From Arthrinium phaeospermum (taxonomy: Eukaryota > Ascomycota > Sordariomycetes > Amphisphaeriales > Apiosporaceae): 64,000 bases of DNA. The stretch is taken from assembly GCA_006503535.1 (NCBI GenBank), contig QYRS01000003.1, positions 4,092,001 to 4,156,000 of the forward strand, given 5' to 3'. This document shows positions 1-9,700 of the stretch, one piece after another; within the stretch, counting starts at the first letter, position 1; every line of letters starts with the position of its first letter. The notes below the pieces were generated by a model, which did no database searches, was not told the origin of the DNA, and was given only the letters and a program-made list of their open reading frames with translations. A program made the translations under genes and the position numbers.

Positions 1-43
1 TGGGGAGGACGAGGCCTTGGTAAAGGGGACCGAGTGGGTCCAT
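1..43 (-). CDS. Possible N-terminus of a gene running off the left edge
   Basis: A minus-strand ATG at 43 opens a frame with no stop through position 1 (14 codons, beginning MDPLGPLYQG). The upstream side lacks other coding signal, so this could be a first exon whose body lies outside the window. It is too short to assign a family. It could equally be a chance open frame, because only 43 bases are visible. Confidence 0.25.
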   Translation of the reverse strand, partial: MDPLGPLYQGLVLP

Positions 44-882
44 CTTGTAGTCGAGTGTTGATGATTGAGTTAGGTAGGTAGCAAAGGAAGATATATGATT
101 TGAAGGGTGGGATGGCAAGTGGATGTGTTGATTGATGTGACAGATAAACATGTGTAAGTATTCATTGCCTAATGATCTGAATTTAAATTGAAAGTCGGCA
201 AGGGACTGCACAGTTACCGGAGAGAGGAAAAAGTCGAAGTAAAGTTTGGCGTTTCGGAGATCTGGCTCGCTGCACAAGCCAGACTGAGGCATACAGTTAT
301 GCGATTAAGCGACACTTGTTGGTTTAGAAGATCCATGGTTCACGAAATCTATACCAATCAGACAGATAAGTACCGCTGGACGTGATGATAAAATCGTACT
401 CTGGGCCGACCGACAGAAACATTGGTGTGGTTGGTTGGTTGGTTTGCCATACTGACTAGCAACACAGTAGAAACAGCACCAAATACGTGGTCAGTTTACC
501 GAGGACGTCGGGCGTGCCCATGGCTTTCCAGATCAGACACACGAGTGCGTCCACATGATGTCCGGCTGGATCATCTTGGCGAAGAGGTGGAGTCGCAGGT
601 GACGGCGCCACGTAACGGGACGAGCTTCATGGACAGGTGCGACATGAGCTTGCGCACCTGGAACAGGAGCGCGAGGGAGACGATGAGGGTAGGGAGGTAG
701 GGGGTCTGCATGGTGGCGGTGGCACACAGTCGGGCAATACTCAAAAGGTTGGAACGGTCAATGGAAAGGTATTTAGTTTATTGTTTTCCGTCATCATCAG
801 AACATTATACCGATAACTCCCTAGCCCTAGCCGTCCATTGCCGATCCCACTTGCCCCTTGTCCTTTCCCCCAAGGCCGAGGC
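44..882. other. Intergenic, no supported gene
   Basis: No convincing gene. A minus-strand frame at 571-711 starts with a hydrophobic signal-like stretch (MQTPYLPTLIVSLALLF) and meets a GTGCGC donor-like site right after it, so a short first exon is conceivable. I found no matching downstream exon. The frame at 422-700 on the plus strand has no recognisable composition. Confidence 0.4.
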
Positions 883-1374
883 CTAAAACCACGACGTCAA
901 CATGCTGGTCCAGATCATGCTCGATGCCTTATGGTCGCGGTAGTACTGGAGCGTGGCCGCCACCATCAGGGCCTGACGCGCCCAACAGACGAGAACAAGA
1001 GTGATTGCCCACAAGACGACGCTGTGGCTGCGCGCTCGCCGTACCAGTTTGTCCCCGTACCGGGAGAGGGTGAGCGGATACCAGCCGAGGTATTGACAGA
1101 TCTGCACCGTGATGCCGAGCGCGAGGAAGAAGAGGTGGTTCGCGTGGCCCTTGTGCAGCACGGGGAAGCTGGGCGGGTAGAAGGTCTCCGGCGGGAAGAT
1201 GCGGTAGGTGGTGTCGGGGTCGAGGCCGACGAGCTCGAAGACGTCTGTCTCGACTTCGGCCCAGTACGGGGCGATGGGGACGAAGAACGGGTAGATGATG
1301 TGCTTGTCGACGAAGGGCTGGAAGGGGGGCTCCTTGGTGAAGAACCCCAGCAGCGCATACAAGGCGGAAGCCAT
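883..1374 (-). CDS. Small predicted membrane protein, function unknown
   Basis: An intronless 163-codon frame. I chose the ATG at 1374 (MASALYALLG) because the upstream in-frame extension to 1500 is low in coding character. Visible features are an aromatic/proline-rich N-terminal half (PPFQPFVDKHIIYPFFVPIAPYW) and two hydrophobic segments near residues 77-98 and 118-140. The C-terminus is short and lacks a retention signal that I recognise. The plus-strand and other minus-strand frames over this interval are charged or Arg/Ser-rich shadows. I do not recognise the family. The length and two-span layout fit a small endomembrane protein, but that is inference. Confidence 0.5.
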   Translation of the reverse strand: MASALYALLGFFTKEPPFQPFVDKHIIYPFFVPIAPYWAEVETDVFELVGLDPDTTYRIFPPETFYPPSFPVLHKGHANHLFFLALGITVQICQYLGWYPLTLSRYGDKLVRRARSHSVVLWAITLVLVCWARQALMVAATLQYYRDHKASSMIWTSMLTSWF

Positions 1375-1654
1375 CGTGGATGTTGGGATGGGATCGAGTG
1401 GTGCGTAGAGTAGCCGTAGAAGGGACGGAATCGTATGGAACAAGGTGATTACTGGGACACTTGCCCACTCCACGTTTGGGGGAGCCATCGCGCCTTCCAC
1501 ACAACAGCGTCGGAAACGTACTTTCCAAGTAGTGAATTAAACAGACCTGGTAGATTGACAATCACCTAGTTCTCCACCCGTCCAGGCGATTACATGTGTG
1601 TACCTATTTACTGTAATGAATTGGTAGATAAAGAAGCCAGCTGTTAGATAATCG
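1375..1654. other. Short spacer upstream of the small membrane protein gene
   Basis: This would hold the promoter of the minus-strand gene starting at 1374. I see no clear TATA box or repeat. Confidence 0.4.
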
Positions 1655-2179
1655 ATGCGCCGAGGGAACAGGTTACATACCCACGGAATAATTGACGACG
1701 GGATAGCAGGGTCAAAACAGCCGGACGCGCCATCCTTGACACGCAATCGACCGGTGTCACCATCTCCAAGCTCGTCCTTCGTTTCGGACCCCGAACACGA
1801 ATTGTCCACACAATCGATCCCGGCGATGACAAGTGATCGTGACGAATTAGCTGAAGGACACGAGACCCCTCCCCGAGTGCATTTACCATACAACATGCAG
1901 TCATCTCAATTCGGCCCACCCAACCGGGCCGGGCAATCGGCCGGAGCTCCAGGCGGAGCCCCAGACGGAGGACCACCGGGAGGACCACCTCCAGGAGGAC
2001 CTCCAGGGCCACCTCCAGGAGGACTACCGCCCCCAAGAGACCCGGACGGCAATGCAAACCAGATGGCAGCTGCTCCATATTTCCATGTACACAAGTATCA
2101 GGGTAGCCCCCAAAGAGCCCCCGTAGCACCTGCCAATCCGACCATGAAGTGGATTGGCGAGGCAGCGCAGGTTTGGTGA
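1655..2179 (+). CDS. Hypothetical Pro/Gly-rich protein (weak)
   Basis: An open frame of 174 codons. Residues about 90-128 are almost entirely Gly, Pro and Ala in GGPP/PPGG units, encoded by a degenerate repeat at about 1940-2035. The flanks are Ser/Pro/Asp/Glu-rich and look disordered. Later in-frame ATGs at 1825 and 1893 could be the true start. The minus strand over the repeat is also open and also Pro/Gly-rich, because the repeat codes similarly both ways, so strand is uncertain. No domain is recognised. It may be a non-coding low-complexity stretch. Confidence 0.3.
   Translation: MRRGNRLHTHGIIDDGIAGSKQPDAPSLTRNRPVSPSPSSSFVSDPEHELSTQSIPAMTSDRDELAEGHETPPRVHLPYNMQSSQFGPPNRAGQSAGAPGGAPDGGPPGGPPPGGPPGPPPGGLPPPRDPDGNANQMAAAPYFHVHKYQGSPQRAPVAPANPTMKWIGEAAQVW
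1940..2035. repeat. Degenerate GGAGGACC/CCAGGAGG low-complexity repeat
   Basis: Roughly ten imperfect 9-12 nt units of GGAGGACCACC and CCAGGAGGAC type follow one another. In the plus-strand frame they encode Gly/Pro pairs. The tract resembles replication-slippage growth of a short GC-rich unit. Confidence 0.6.
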
Positions 2180-2515
2180 GGAGCTGAATGATGGCCCCCA
2201 GCGACCTTGACCAAATGTGGAAACTATCGTAATTTGGTTGGACATAAAGTTGATGGCTGCGCGATGGATGGGAGAACTTGTGCGACTGCGGGCACTAAGC
2301 GAAATTGAACCCAAGTCGGAGCATCTCTGCAAGTCAGCGGCCCCCGATGTAAGCCGCCTATGTTTGAGATTGTCTGAGAAGTCATAAGGTTGCCACCGAT
2401 TAACCCCCCGTCCAATTTCTTTCCGAGAATCCATTCATTCTCTTTACTTTTTCGAAAAAGATGAAACAACTAATAGTGTAGCAACGAGGAAATACAAAAC
2501 CATAACTTCTCGCTC
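2180..2515. other. Intergenic, putative promoter of the next gene
   Basis: No gene seen. It lies immediately 5' of the ATG at 2516 and includes a T/A-rich patch (2440-2480), but no clear TATA box. Confidence 0.4.
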
Positions 2516-3777
2516 ATGTCCGACCTCACCTCCAGGGTAGGGGCTCTGACCACGAGCTTCACCCCGACCGTCACTAGCTGCAGCTCGGTGTATATCCAGG
2601 TATGCATGGTCATGATAGCGTAGTCTGTGCATGATTCGTGGTGCGACTGCTGACCGATATCCGCTGGCCAGGACAACTCTGCTGGGACTTACTTCCTCAA
2701 GTTCGGAACTGTGGGTTCGGCTTCGACATCGTCATGCTTCCCGCCCAACTTTGCGCCCCTGGGCTACTACTCCCCGGGCGTCTGTCCCTCGGGGTACTGG
2801 TACGCCTGCGAGGCGGGCATCGACAAGACCGCGACCGTCGCGACGTGCTGCCCCGAGTAAGTGACCCCCCTATGTCGACACAGTTGATGGGGATCCCGCC
2901 TTTCTGCTTCCCAGAGACTAAGAGTGATCTCCTGTCGCATAGGAACTACTCCTGCAAAAAGGATCGAAGCACCGACGACTGGCATCAGTGCCACTCCGGG
3001 TTCGACAGGGCCTCGTACATCTCCGTCAGCCAGTGCTACACCAAGCACGGAACGCCCGAGCTGCCCTGCGGCCGCTTCGTAACCACGTCGTACACCTCGG
3101 GCGACCACATCTTCGCGTTCGGAATAAACGTGCGTCGTGCGAGCGGCGATCCCGTTTGGAGTGGCGAGCCGGATAGCCCCTCGGTGTTGTCGACCACGGC
3201 AGCCTCCGGCCCAACACGCTCGTCATCCGGCGCGCCGACTCGCACAGCAGGAAGCAGCGACAAAAGTGATGCCGGGATCCCGCAACCTTCGTCAGCCAGT
3301 TCCTCTCCTGGAGAAGCAGGGGTATTGAGCTCGGCCGCCAAGATCGGCATCGGCGTGGGCGTGGCACTCGGCGCACTTCTGATCATCGGCAGCATCGTGG
3401 CGGCTTACCTTATCGGAAAGCGCAGCCGGCAGAGACGAGAGAGGGGAGACGAAGCACGGAGACAAGCTGACGCATCGCACCAGGAGATCGGGCAGAAGTG
3501 GACCACCATGCAGCAGGTCGCGGAGCTTCCTCCGTCCGGGTACGAGGGGAGCAAAGCCTACGGCAGTGGCGAGGGTATTGCCGCGGCAAATTATTATAAT
3601 CAGCTGTTTGGGAGTAGCAATAATCGGCCTTGGGTGTGCGAGATAGGCCCGTCGGAACGGAGCCCGGTGGAGATGGGTTCCTCGGACCCCTCCTCTGAGT
3701 TGGCCAGCCGGTGGCAGACAAGTAGGGAATTGGATGCCAGTACCCGAGCAACGATGCATAGATCGTGTAAAGGGTAA
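2516..3777 (+). CDS. Single-pass membrane protein with Cys-rich ectodomain and Ser/Thr stalk
   Basis: Exons 2516-2599, 2672-2856 and 2943-3777 join in one open frame of 367 aa. Introns are GTATGC...CCAG (72 nt) and GTAAGT...ATAG (86 nt). The N-terminal ~130 residues hold about ten cysteines in short motifs (SCFPPNF, GVCPSGYWYACEAG, TCCPENYSC). A Ser/Thr/Pro/Gly stalk follows. Then comes one membrane span near residues 225-250 (IGIGVGVALGALLIIGSIVAAYLI), a basic stop-transfer RSRQRR, and an acidic Pro-rich tail with ELPPSG and SPVEM. This layout matches a large fungal family of WSC/Mid2-like surface proteins with cytoplasmic ELP/VEM tails. A wall-sensor or adhesin role is inference. No classical signal peptide precedes the Cys-rich part, as is common in that family. 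Confidence 0.78.
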
Positions 3778-4174
3778 CCGGGAAGTTATATTGGTGCCGA
3801 TCTGACCCGGTTCACGCACATAAGCAGGTCGCTGTGGCGAGGAATGCTAGAGCTGTGCCCGTAGCCAGCCCCTGTCATCCCAGCCCCTGGATCAACTGAG
3901 ATGCTGGCGCTGATACGACACGAATCTCCTGCCGTCGATTCATGGACTGGCAAGCCAGATTTCGTCGTTGCCAACCACTGTGTACCGACTTGGACAAGGA
4001 AAGTCATGAGAGAACGAGGTGTTGAATGAGTTAATAGGAGTTTACCAGAGTTCATGGGCCATAGTTTGTAATATTTCAGCTGATATATCAAATCGATCTC
4101 GAATTTTCAAATTTGACAGTGTCGGCGAATCTAGCACATTAACACCACCCGGAAATCCGAGTTCCGCGTGTGGT

Positions 4175-4262
4175 CAACCGTGAACCCCGAACTCCGATTA
4201 TTGGCAACCATGAACCCCGAACTCCGACAGAGGGAACCAGCAACTCCGAACTCCGATTTGAG
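4175..4262. repeat. Degenerate 28-30 bp tandem repeat (GAACCCCGAACTCCGA core)
   Basis: There are three consecutive units: 4175-4204, 4205-4234 and 4235-4262. The first two are 30 nt, beginning CAACCRTGAACCCCGAACT. The third is 28 nt and more diverged. An isolated core CCCCGAACTCCGATCTG recurs at about 4425. The ten-base word GAACTCCGAT is also found at about 14711, inside the ankyrin gene. Confidence 0.7.
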
Positions 4263-4356
4263 AACCAACAACCCCCAAGCCCCTGCCAGAATAAACCGGC
4301 CAAGTCTTCCCAAGAATAAACAGGTCTATAGAAGACCTATTATTCCAGTAGTATTA

Positions 4357-4411
4357 GATTATTCCACTGTCATTCCCCGGAGTAAGTGGAATAATCAAGA
4401 CGGTTTATTCC
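4357..4411. repeat. Nested inverted repeats built on TTATTCC
   Basis: GATTATTCCACT at 4357-4368 is the exact reverse complement of AGTGGAATAATC at 4385-4396, with a 16-nt loop. GGAATAA (4388-4394) also pairs with TTATTCC (4405-4411). Two words from this element recur at 37405-37457, which suggests a dispersed element or a MITE remnant. Confidence 0.65.
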
Positions 4412-4453
4412 TGCGGCCGCTTGCCCCGAACTCCGATCTGACGAATGGTTACC

Positions 4454-6371
4454 TTACGGTGCAGCACTGTTAGATTGTCCCCAGATCTTGAACCTTCCAC
4501 CCTGTTTCGTGTTCCCTGCCCTTTTCCTCGCCCGTCTCTGTTGCGCAGTTCGTCCATCAGACTTGGCTCTCAACACGAAATCGGCCATCTCCTGGTCTGA
4601 TAGACTGAATGGTAGATCGGAGCTATAGCTCAACAGCATGACCTTGACATGTTGGGTGGGCTTCCGCTTTACCAGGCGATCGAAGAACCCCAGAAAGGCA
4701 CGCAGCCAGGAGAACCCATCTGGGACAGTCATGTCGCGGCTTGGCAACTCCAGGTCCACAATGATGTAGATCGACCCCGGAATGTCGGACAGTACGGCCT
4801 CTAGTACCTGGAATAACTCTTCCTCTCCTAAGTCGGAGTGGAACCGGGTACAGGTAAGCGACATGGAGCTCTCAGTCTGCAGGCTTTGGGTGATCTGCAG
4901 GGCCTGCCGGATCAGGTACTTCAAGACGTCAGTGCAGGTCACCAAAGCAGTGTCTGTGTCCTGTAGTGGGATCTTGATCGCGAAGAGCATCCAGATCTTC
5001 GATGCGCGGAGCTGCTGGACCAAGTCCCAACAGAAGGATCGGATGGCCTGCCGACACCGGAAGTTGGCCCGGACTAGAGTGATCGCCGAGCTATCGCAAC
5101 TGTCCCACTTGCGCAGCCTCGGAGAGTTGGTGAAGCGTCGCGACAACGTGGGGCCTGAAGCCTGAATCACCCGAGGCCGTGAGGATTGGAATTGCAGGTA
5201 GTGCAACACCTTGTCCGGGGTCAGGATGCCCGTATTCGATATAGACCTCATGATTTGAGAGAATTGAAGGTCTGTCAGTTTGTAGTTGGTCGATATCATT
5301 GAAGACGAGTGGACTGCCATGCTTTAGCTCGGTGACCCATGTGGATGGAGGTAGGCAAAGGTGGGCTCTTACGATTGACCGCTGTTCCTATATTTGCCTG
5401 CCCCTGCTGCAGCTTCTCCAGCTTGTCGCCTATATCGATTATCGAGGCGTCAAATTTGGCACCAAACTGATTAAGCTGCTTCTGCATCTCGTGTATCTTG
5501 ACCTGTTCTCCACATGAAGCAAGCTCTTTGATATTGTCCGTGCTGGCACTAATTGCCTCGAGCAGATCATCGTATCGGAGTTCCGGAGGCCTCGTGATGC
5601 TGTGCAGGAAGTGTTCCCACGGTCGCTCATTGTACCAATCGTAAGCTCGAACTAGGAACCGCAAGATATGGGCGTTCAACTCTGTAATGGCATCTTGCAT
5701 TTTTGTTGTCGGGTACAGGGTCGCAAGAAGCTCGACTCGTGGAAGGCGGTCGGCAATCAGAGACAGACCCTTGGCGAGCTTCGCAATGGTCTTCTCGTGG
5801 TTCATGAATGACTACAAGCAATGCAAATTAATCCAGTTAGAAAAAAGAAAAACAAAAAAGAAACAAACTAAAAAAGAAAAAGAAAAAAACAAGAAATAAA
5901 AAAGAAAAACGGATGGATAATTGAAAGGTGTTATACAGAGAAGAGTAACTTCATGGCGCCCCACGCAAGAGCAACGTATTCGGGGTGGTGTTGGACAAAG
6001 ACATCAAGAATCCCGCCGTAGAAGGTGACTTTCCTCGCGAATGAATGCAACCAGTACTTGACTTTTGAGTCGAAATGAGAAGAGCTGTACTGGTTCATGG
6101 CCGTCATGGCCATCTCCTGTATTTCTTGACAGCAGTTCTTGGATTTTACCAGATCGACTTTGCGGTGATCATGGCTCAACACCCCCGTGAATCTGGCTTT
6201 TGCCTCGCAAAAGGCTTCACTGAGCAATCTAGATCGCAAATACATTAGTTAGTGGATGAAATTGGCGTTCCGTAGCTTGACCCCAATAATCGGGGTCCAG
6301 GGACGCGCGGGATAGCCTTACGTGGCAGGTATTACGGAGCCTGAGGCGTACCACCCTTCCATGATGGTCAT
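4454..6371 (-). CDS. DUF7708-type (NLR-associated) fungal protein
   Basis: Four exons on the minus strand: 6322-6371, 5937-6228, 5373-5811 and 4454-5313. They join into 546 aa, and all three introns (93, 125 and 59 nt) are GT-AG with compatible phases. The N-terminal ~250 residues carry the DUF7708 signature as I remember it (FVQHHPEYVALAWGAMKLLF, then LAKGLSLIADRLPRVELL and ATLYP). This region heads many fungal NACHT/ankyrin proteins. A coiled segment around residues 225-260 follows (IHEMQKQLNQFGAKFDASI). The remainder is an uncharacterised domain with a strand-rich SIYIIVDLELP core, resembling a degenerate P-loop-type fold but with no Walker A. The A-rich tract at 5840-5905 is intronic. Start is at the first in-frame ATG after an upstream stop; an extra 5' exon is possible. 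It is divergent from the AAA+ gene. A role in allorecognition or cell death is inference. Confidence 0.75.
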
Positions 6372-6761
6372 TTGGTCAATGCCAGGCTTTGTAGAGCTGG
6401 AGGTGATAGTGTGATCTAGATGTATTTAATATGTGGCTCCTGCCTTCCCACCTCCGCATCAAGGCGGTGAACAGAGTGAGACAAGAGGACATATTCAGAT
6501 GTCAGACAGTCGGCAATTTGAACGGTGTCATACAAGTGATCACTTGCTTTTAATTTTGCCAGATGCAGAGGAGAGGCCTCGGGCGAAAGCTGGCGAAGTC
6601 TGATAATGCAGTGCTACCGGAATCTGAGGCTTCCAAAGCGTTGGCGTCCAATAATATGTCAGCACAGGAATCCACATCTAGGTGTGACCGGGCTGTGTAG
6701 GTACTTATCATAATCTCCTGCGTTAGGTCCATGGCAAAGCGTTTTTGATCAAGCACAGGAC
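6372..6761. promoter_or_regulatory. 390-bp divergent intergenic region between the DUF7708 and AAA+ genes
   Basis: It separates two start codons on opposite strands, so it must hold both promoters. I see no canonical TATA box. The minus-strand ORF at 6550-6756 has no recognisable composition and is not called. Confidence 0.5.
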
Positions 6762-9700
6762 GTGACGCATCCGACAGTCGGTGCCAGAATCTTCAGGTTC
6801 TCATTATCACCACCCATTCCACTCGAAAGCACCCTCCAAGGCCGTCAGGATGTTCGAATCATATCAATAGCCCTGGTAATGCTAAACTTGCAATATCTCG
6901 ACAAAGATATTGACAAGATCTGCGGGAGCGACGATTTGTTTCTGTCTTATCTGTCAGATGAGTTGCTTGGGAATCCTGAAGACACTGACGTTCTTGCGAT
7001 CTGTCACATACGCATCGAATCAGATTACACCAAACTCTGCTTATTCTTTGAACGGTCAGAAGTTGAAGACCAGTTTCCAGTATACAACGAAAACACCGAA
7101 GCCGAGATTGCTGTCATTTGCAAACCATACTTGGAGGGCTTGGTGGACATTTGGATCAGAAGAGTTAAGCAGTGCATTTTTCAGTTTCCGCACGCGGTAC
7201 GCTCTAAGTCATCCCAAAGGCAGATCGAAGAAGCTCTTGACAAAATCATCAACTTTGATGGCGGTGTTTTGAATGATCTCGTAAAGAGAGTCAAATCCTT
7301 AAGCATCTCGAGAAAGATCCCCTTCAGGGCGCCCCCCACACCGGAAGAGGAAGGCCCCCCAAGAGAAGACAACAGCACCCTAGCATCCACCACTCGTCCA
7401 CCAAACGCCCCACCGGCAAACCCTATTACGGTGCAGACAGGGCCGTCTGAGGGGTTTGTTGAAAGCAGCACAAACCAATCTCACGAGACCGACGAAGACG
7501 CAGTTGAAAGACAGGGGCGACTTAAGCGAGGACGTATCTGGAACCATTTGACGATTTCCCGTGACCAAACATCAGCAAGCGAGTTTACTAAAGAGCTCCT
7601 TGCAACATTATTCAGAATAAGTCTCAAGTCTGGAGATCATGAAGACGTACCAAACGTCCCTCACGACCTACAAAACACAAACCAGGTAGATCGTCAAACG
7701 CACGCGTATCATCAGCACATCGCATACCAACAGCACCTTCTTGGACAGCAACGATTGAGATTACATCAGTTGAGTAAGAACTGTTGCGATTCAACTACCA
7801 AAATGACCACAAAGCCTGGCTCAATTTTGCGAGAGACACTCCGAGCAGAGATGGATACAGTAAACCCCGATAAGGAGATGCCTATGACAATGGGTATTAG
7901 CTCCATGCAGACCGAGTCTTCCAAGCAAGTCGCCGGGATATCCAACTACCCCAACGATACACGGGACGTCAATGACGCCGAGTCAAGGTGTGACAATCTA
8001 CTTGACCGCATTGCCCTGCTGGAGCAGGAGAACCGATCATTGAAGAAGGATCAAGGCACTACTTTCCGATGTGAAAGGTTATACTTTCTGCCCCCAGAGA
8101 ACCCCAGGCCAGGGCCCAATCCACCTGTTGTGGTGGGGTATCTTGATGAGCCAAACTGGGTCGTTGACAGCTCGGGCAACGCTTCATTGCGATGCAATCT
8201 TCCTATCAGTGATATCAACGGGTATTTAACCCAGCGTCCCGACATCACCTTCGTCGTGGCCTGCTACTATATGCCCAGTGTTCAAGAAGCTGATGTGGCG
8301 AAAGCCCTACTTGCGAAGAAGGATCTACCGCGTCCGGTTCCAACATCGGAGGCTATCACCTTGCACGATAAGAGCATGATAGCTGCCATGGAACATTTTG
8401 TCGCAATGCAGCCCGGCTTTTCGGAGGAATTTCCCGATCTCGACATACGAGGCCCAATCTTTGCCCCGTATCTGTTCTGGTTCCACTATCGATCTGTCAA
8501 TGCTCTCGACCGACTGAGTACAGAGTCGAGAGAAGTCATGGTATTCTTGACTACTTGGATTGAAGAGCACTACGCAGAGAAGTATGCTTTGGTCGAGGAT
8601 CATCTCACGAGGGGAGTCATTTCCCAAGAAACGCTGCCTTTCCTAGTAAAACCGGGGGAAGTGGTGGTATGGGAGAACAGGTGTGAAGTCCATGCAGCTG
8701 TTGCGAAAGATTGGCTCAAGCAGGTATCTGCCCCATTTATCCGTCAGGCGAGTAAGGAGAAGGAAGTCAACTGGTCGAAAACAGGAACGTTATCAACCAC
8801 GGTTTCTTCCAGGTGGTCTGCTGACGGCTGGAAATTCGAATTCGATGGCGAGTTTCACCGCAGAAAGACTCCGATCGAAATCATTCTCCACCTTGATGAA
8901 TCAAACGAAGAGTCAAGAATCGACGAACTGAGCAAGTACCCTTTGAGGTTTGCGTCGCCGCGGATCAAAGCATGCCTAGAAAATCGAGGGAAAACATTCT
9001 GGAAATGTCGAAAGCAGCACCTTGTCTCATACGACGGAGAAGGTTCCGAGCACACAGTAAGCTCTCTCTGTTTGTCAGTATATTGCTTTCCTAGCCTTAA
9101 CCTGCTTCCACAGACCGGTGAGCGATTTATGGTCGACTACAAAACCTACCAGCAGCTCCACTCTAAACCAGTCACGGTCACGGCCAGATTCCAGAAGACA
9201 AGCAGTAACGATGAGGAATCTGAACAACTCAGTACTGCGATCATGGAAGACGACACACCACCCCTTTCGCCTGACATATATGTGTTCCCGGACACCATTC
9301 CTGGTTATAATCTCCACACCAAGAAATGGGGTAAGTATTTCACTTACATAATCAAGACTCACTCTACCTGCATATTCGCGCTAATGCCCCTTGCAATAGT
9401 TGACTTGAAGGTTGACCATATCAAGGACGTAGCATGGAACAAGAAGTCCTTCGAACACCTTGTCGTGGAGTCCGAAACGAAAGAACTAATTCAAGCTCTT
9501 GTGAAGCATCAAATTGCCTCGGAGCAGGGAACTGATATTGTCAGCCGTAAAGGTAACGGCCTGATAATATTACTACATGGTGGGCCTGGAACCGGCAAGA
9601 CCTTCACTGCCGAGAGTGTGGCCGAGCTGGCAGAGAAGCCCCTGTTCAGAGTGACTTGTGGCGACATCGGCACTAAGCCAGAAGATGTGGAAAAGTACCT

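Larger units (their letters stand above)
3778..4453. other. Intergenic with tandem and inverted short repeats
   Basis: This lies between two convergent genes. It has no supported coding frame. It carries the GAACTCCGA tandem repeat and the TTATTCC inverted repeats listed separately. The plus frame at 4168-4473 simply translates the repeats. Confidence 0.6.

Noticed and set aside
838..1413. 191-codon plus-strand frame, and a 210-codon minus frame at 929-1561
   Set aside because: Both overlap the membrane protein frame at 883-1374 and are rich in Arg/Glu/Val or Arg/His, typical of shadow frames.
5838..5906. A-rich tract
   Set aside because: It lies inside an intron of the DUF7708 gene (T-rich on the coding strand), so no separate element is needed.
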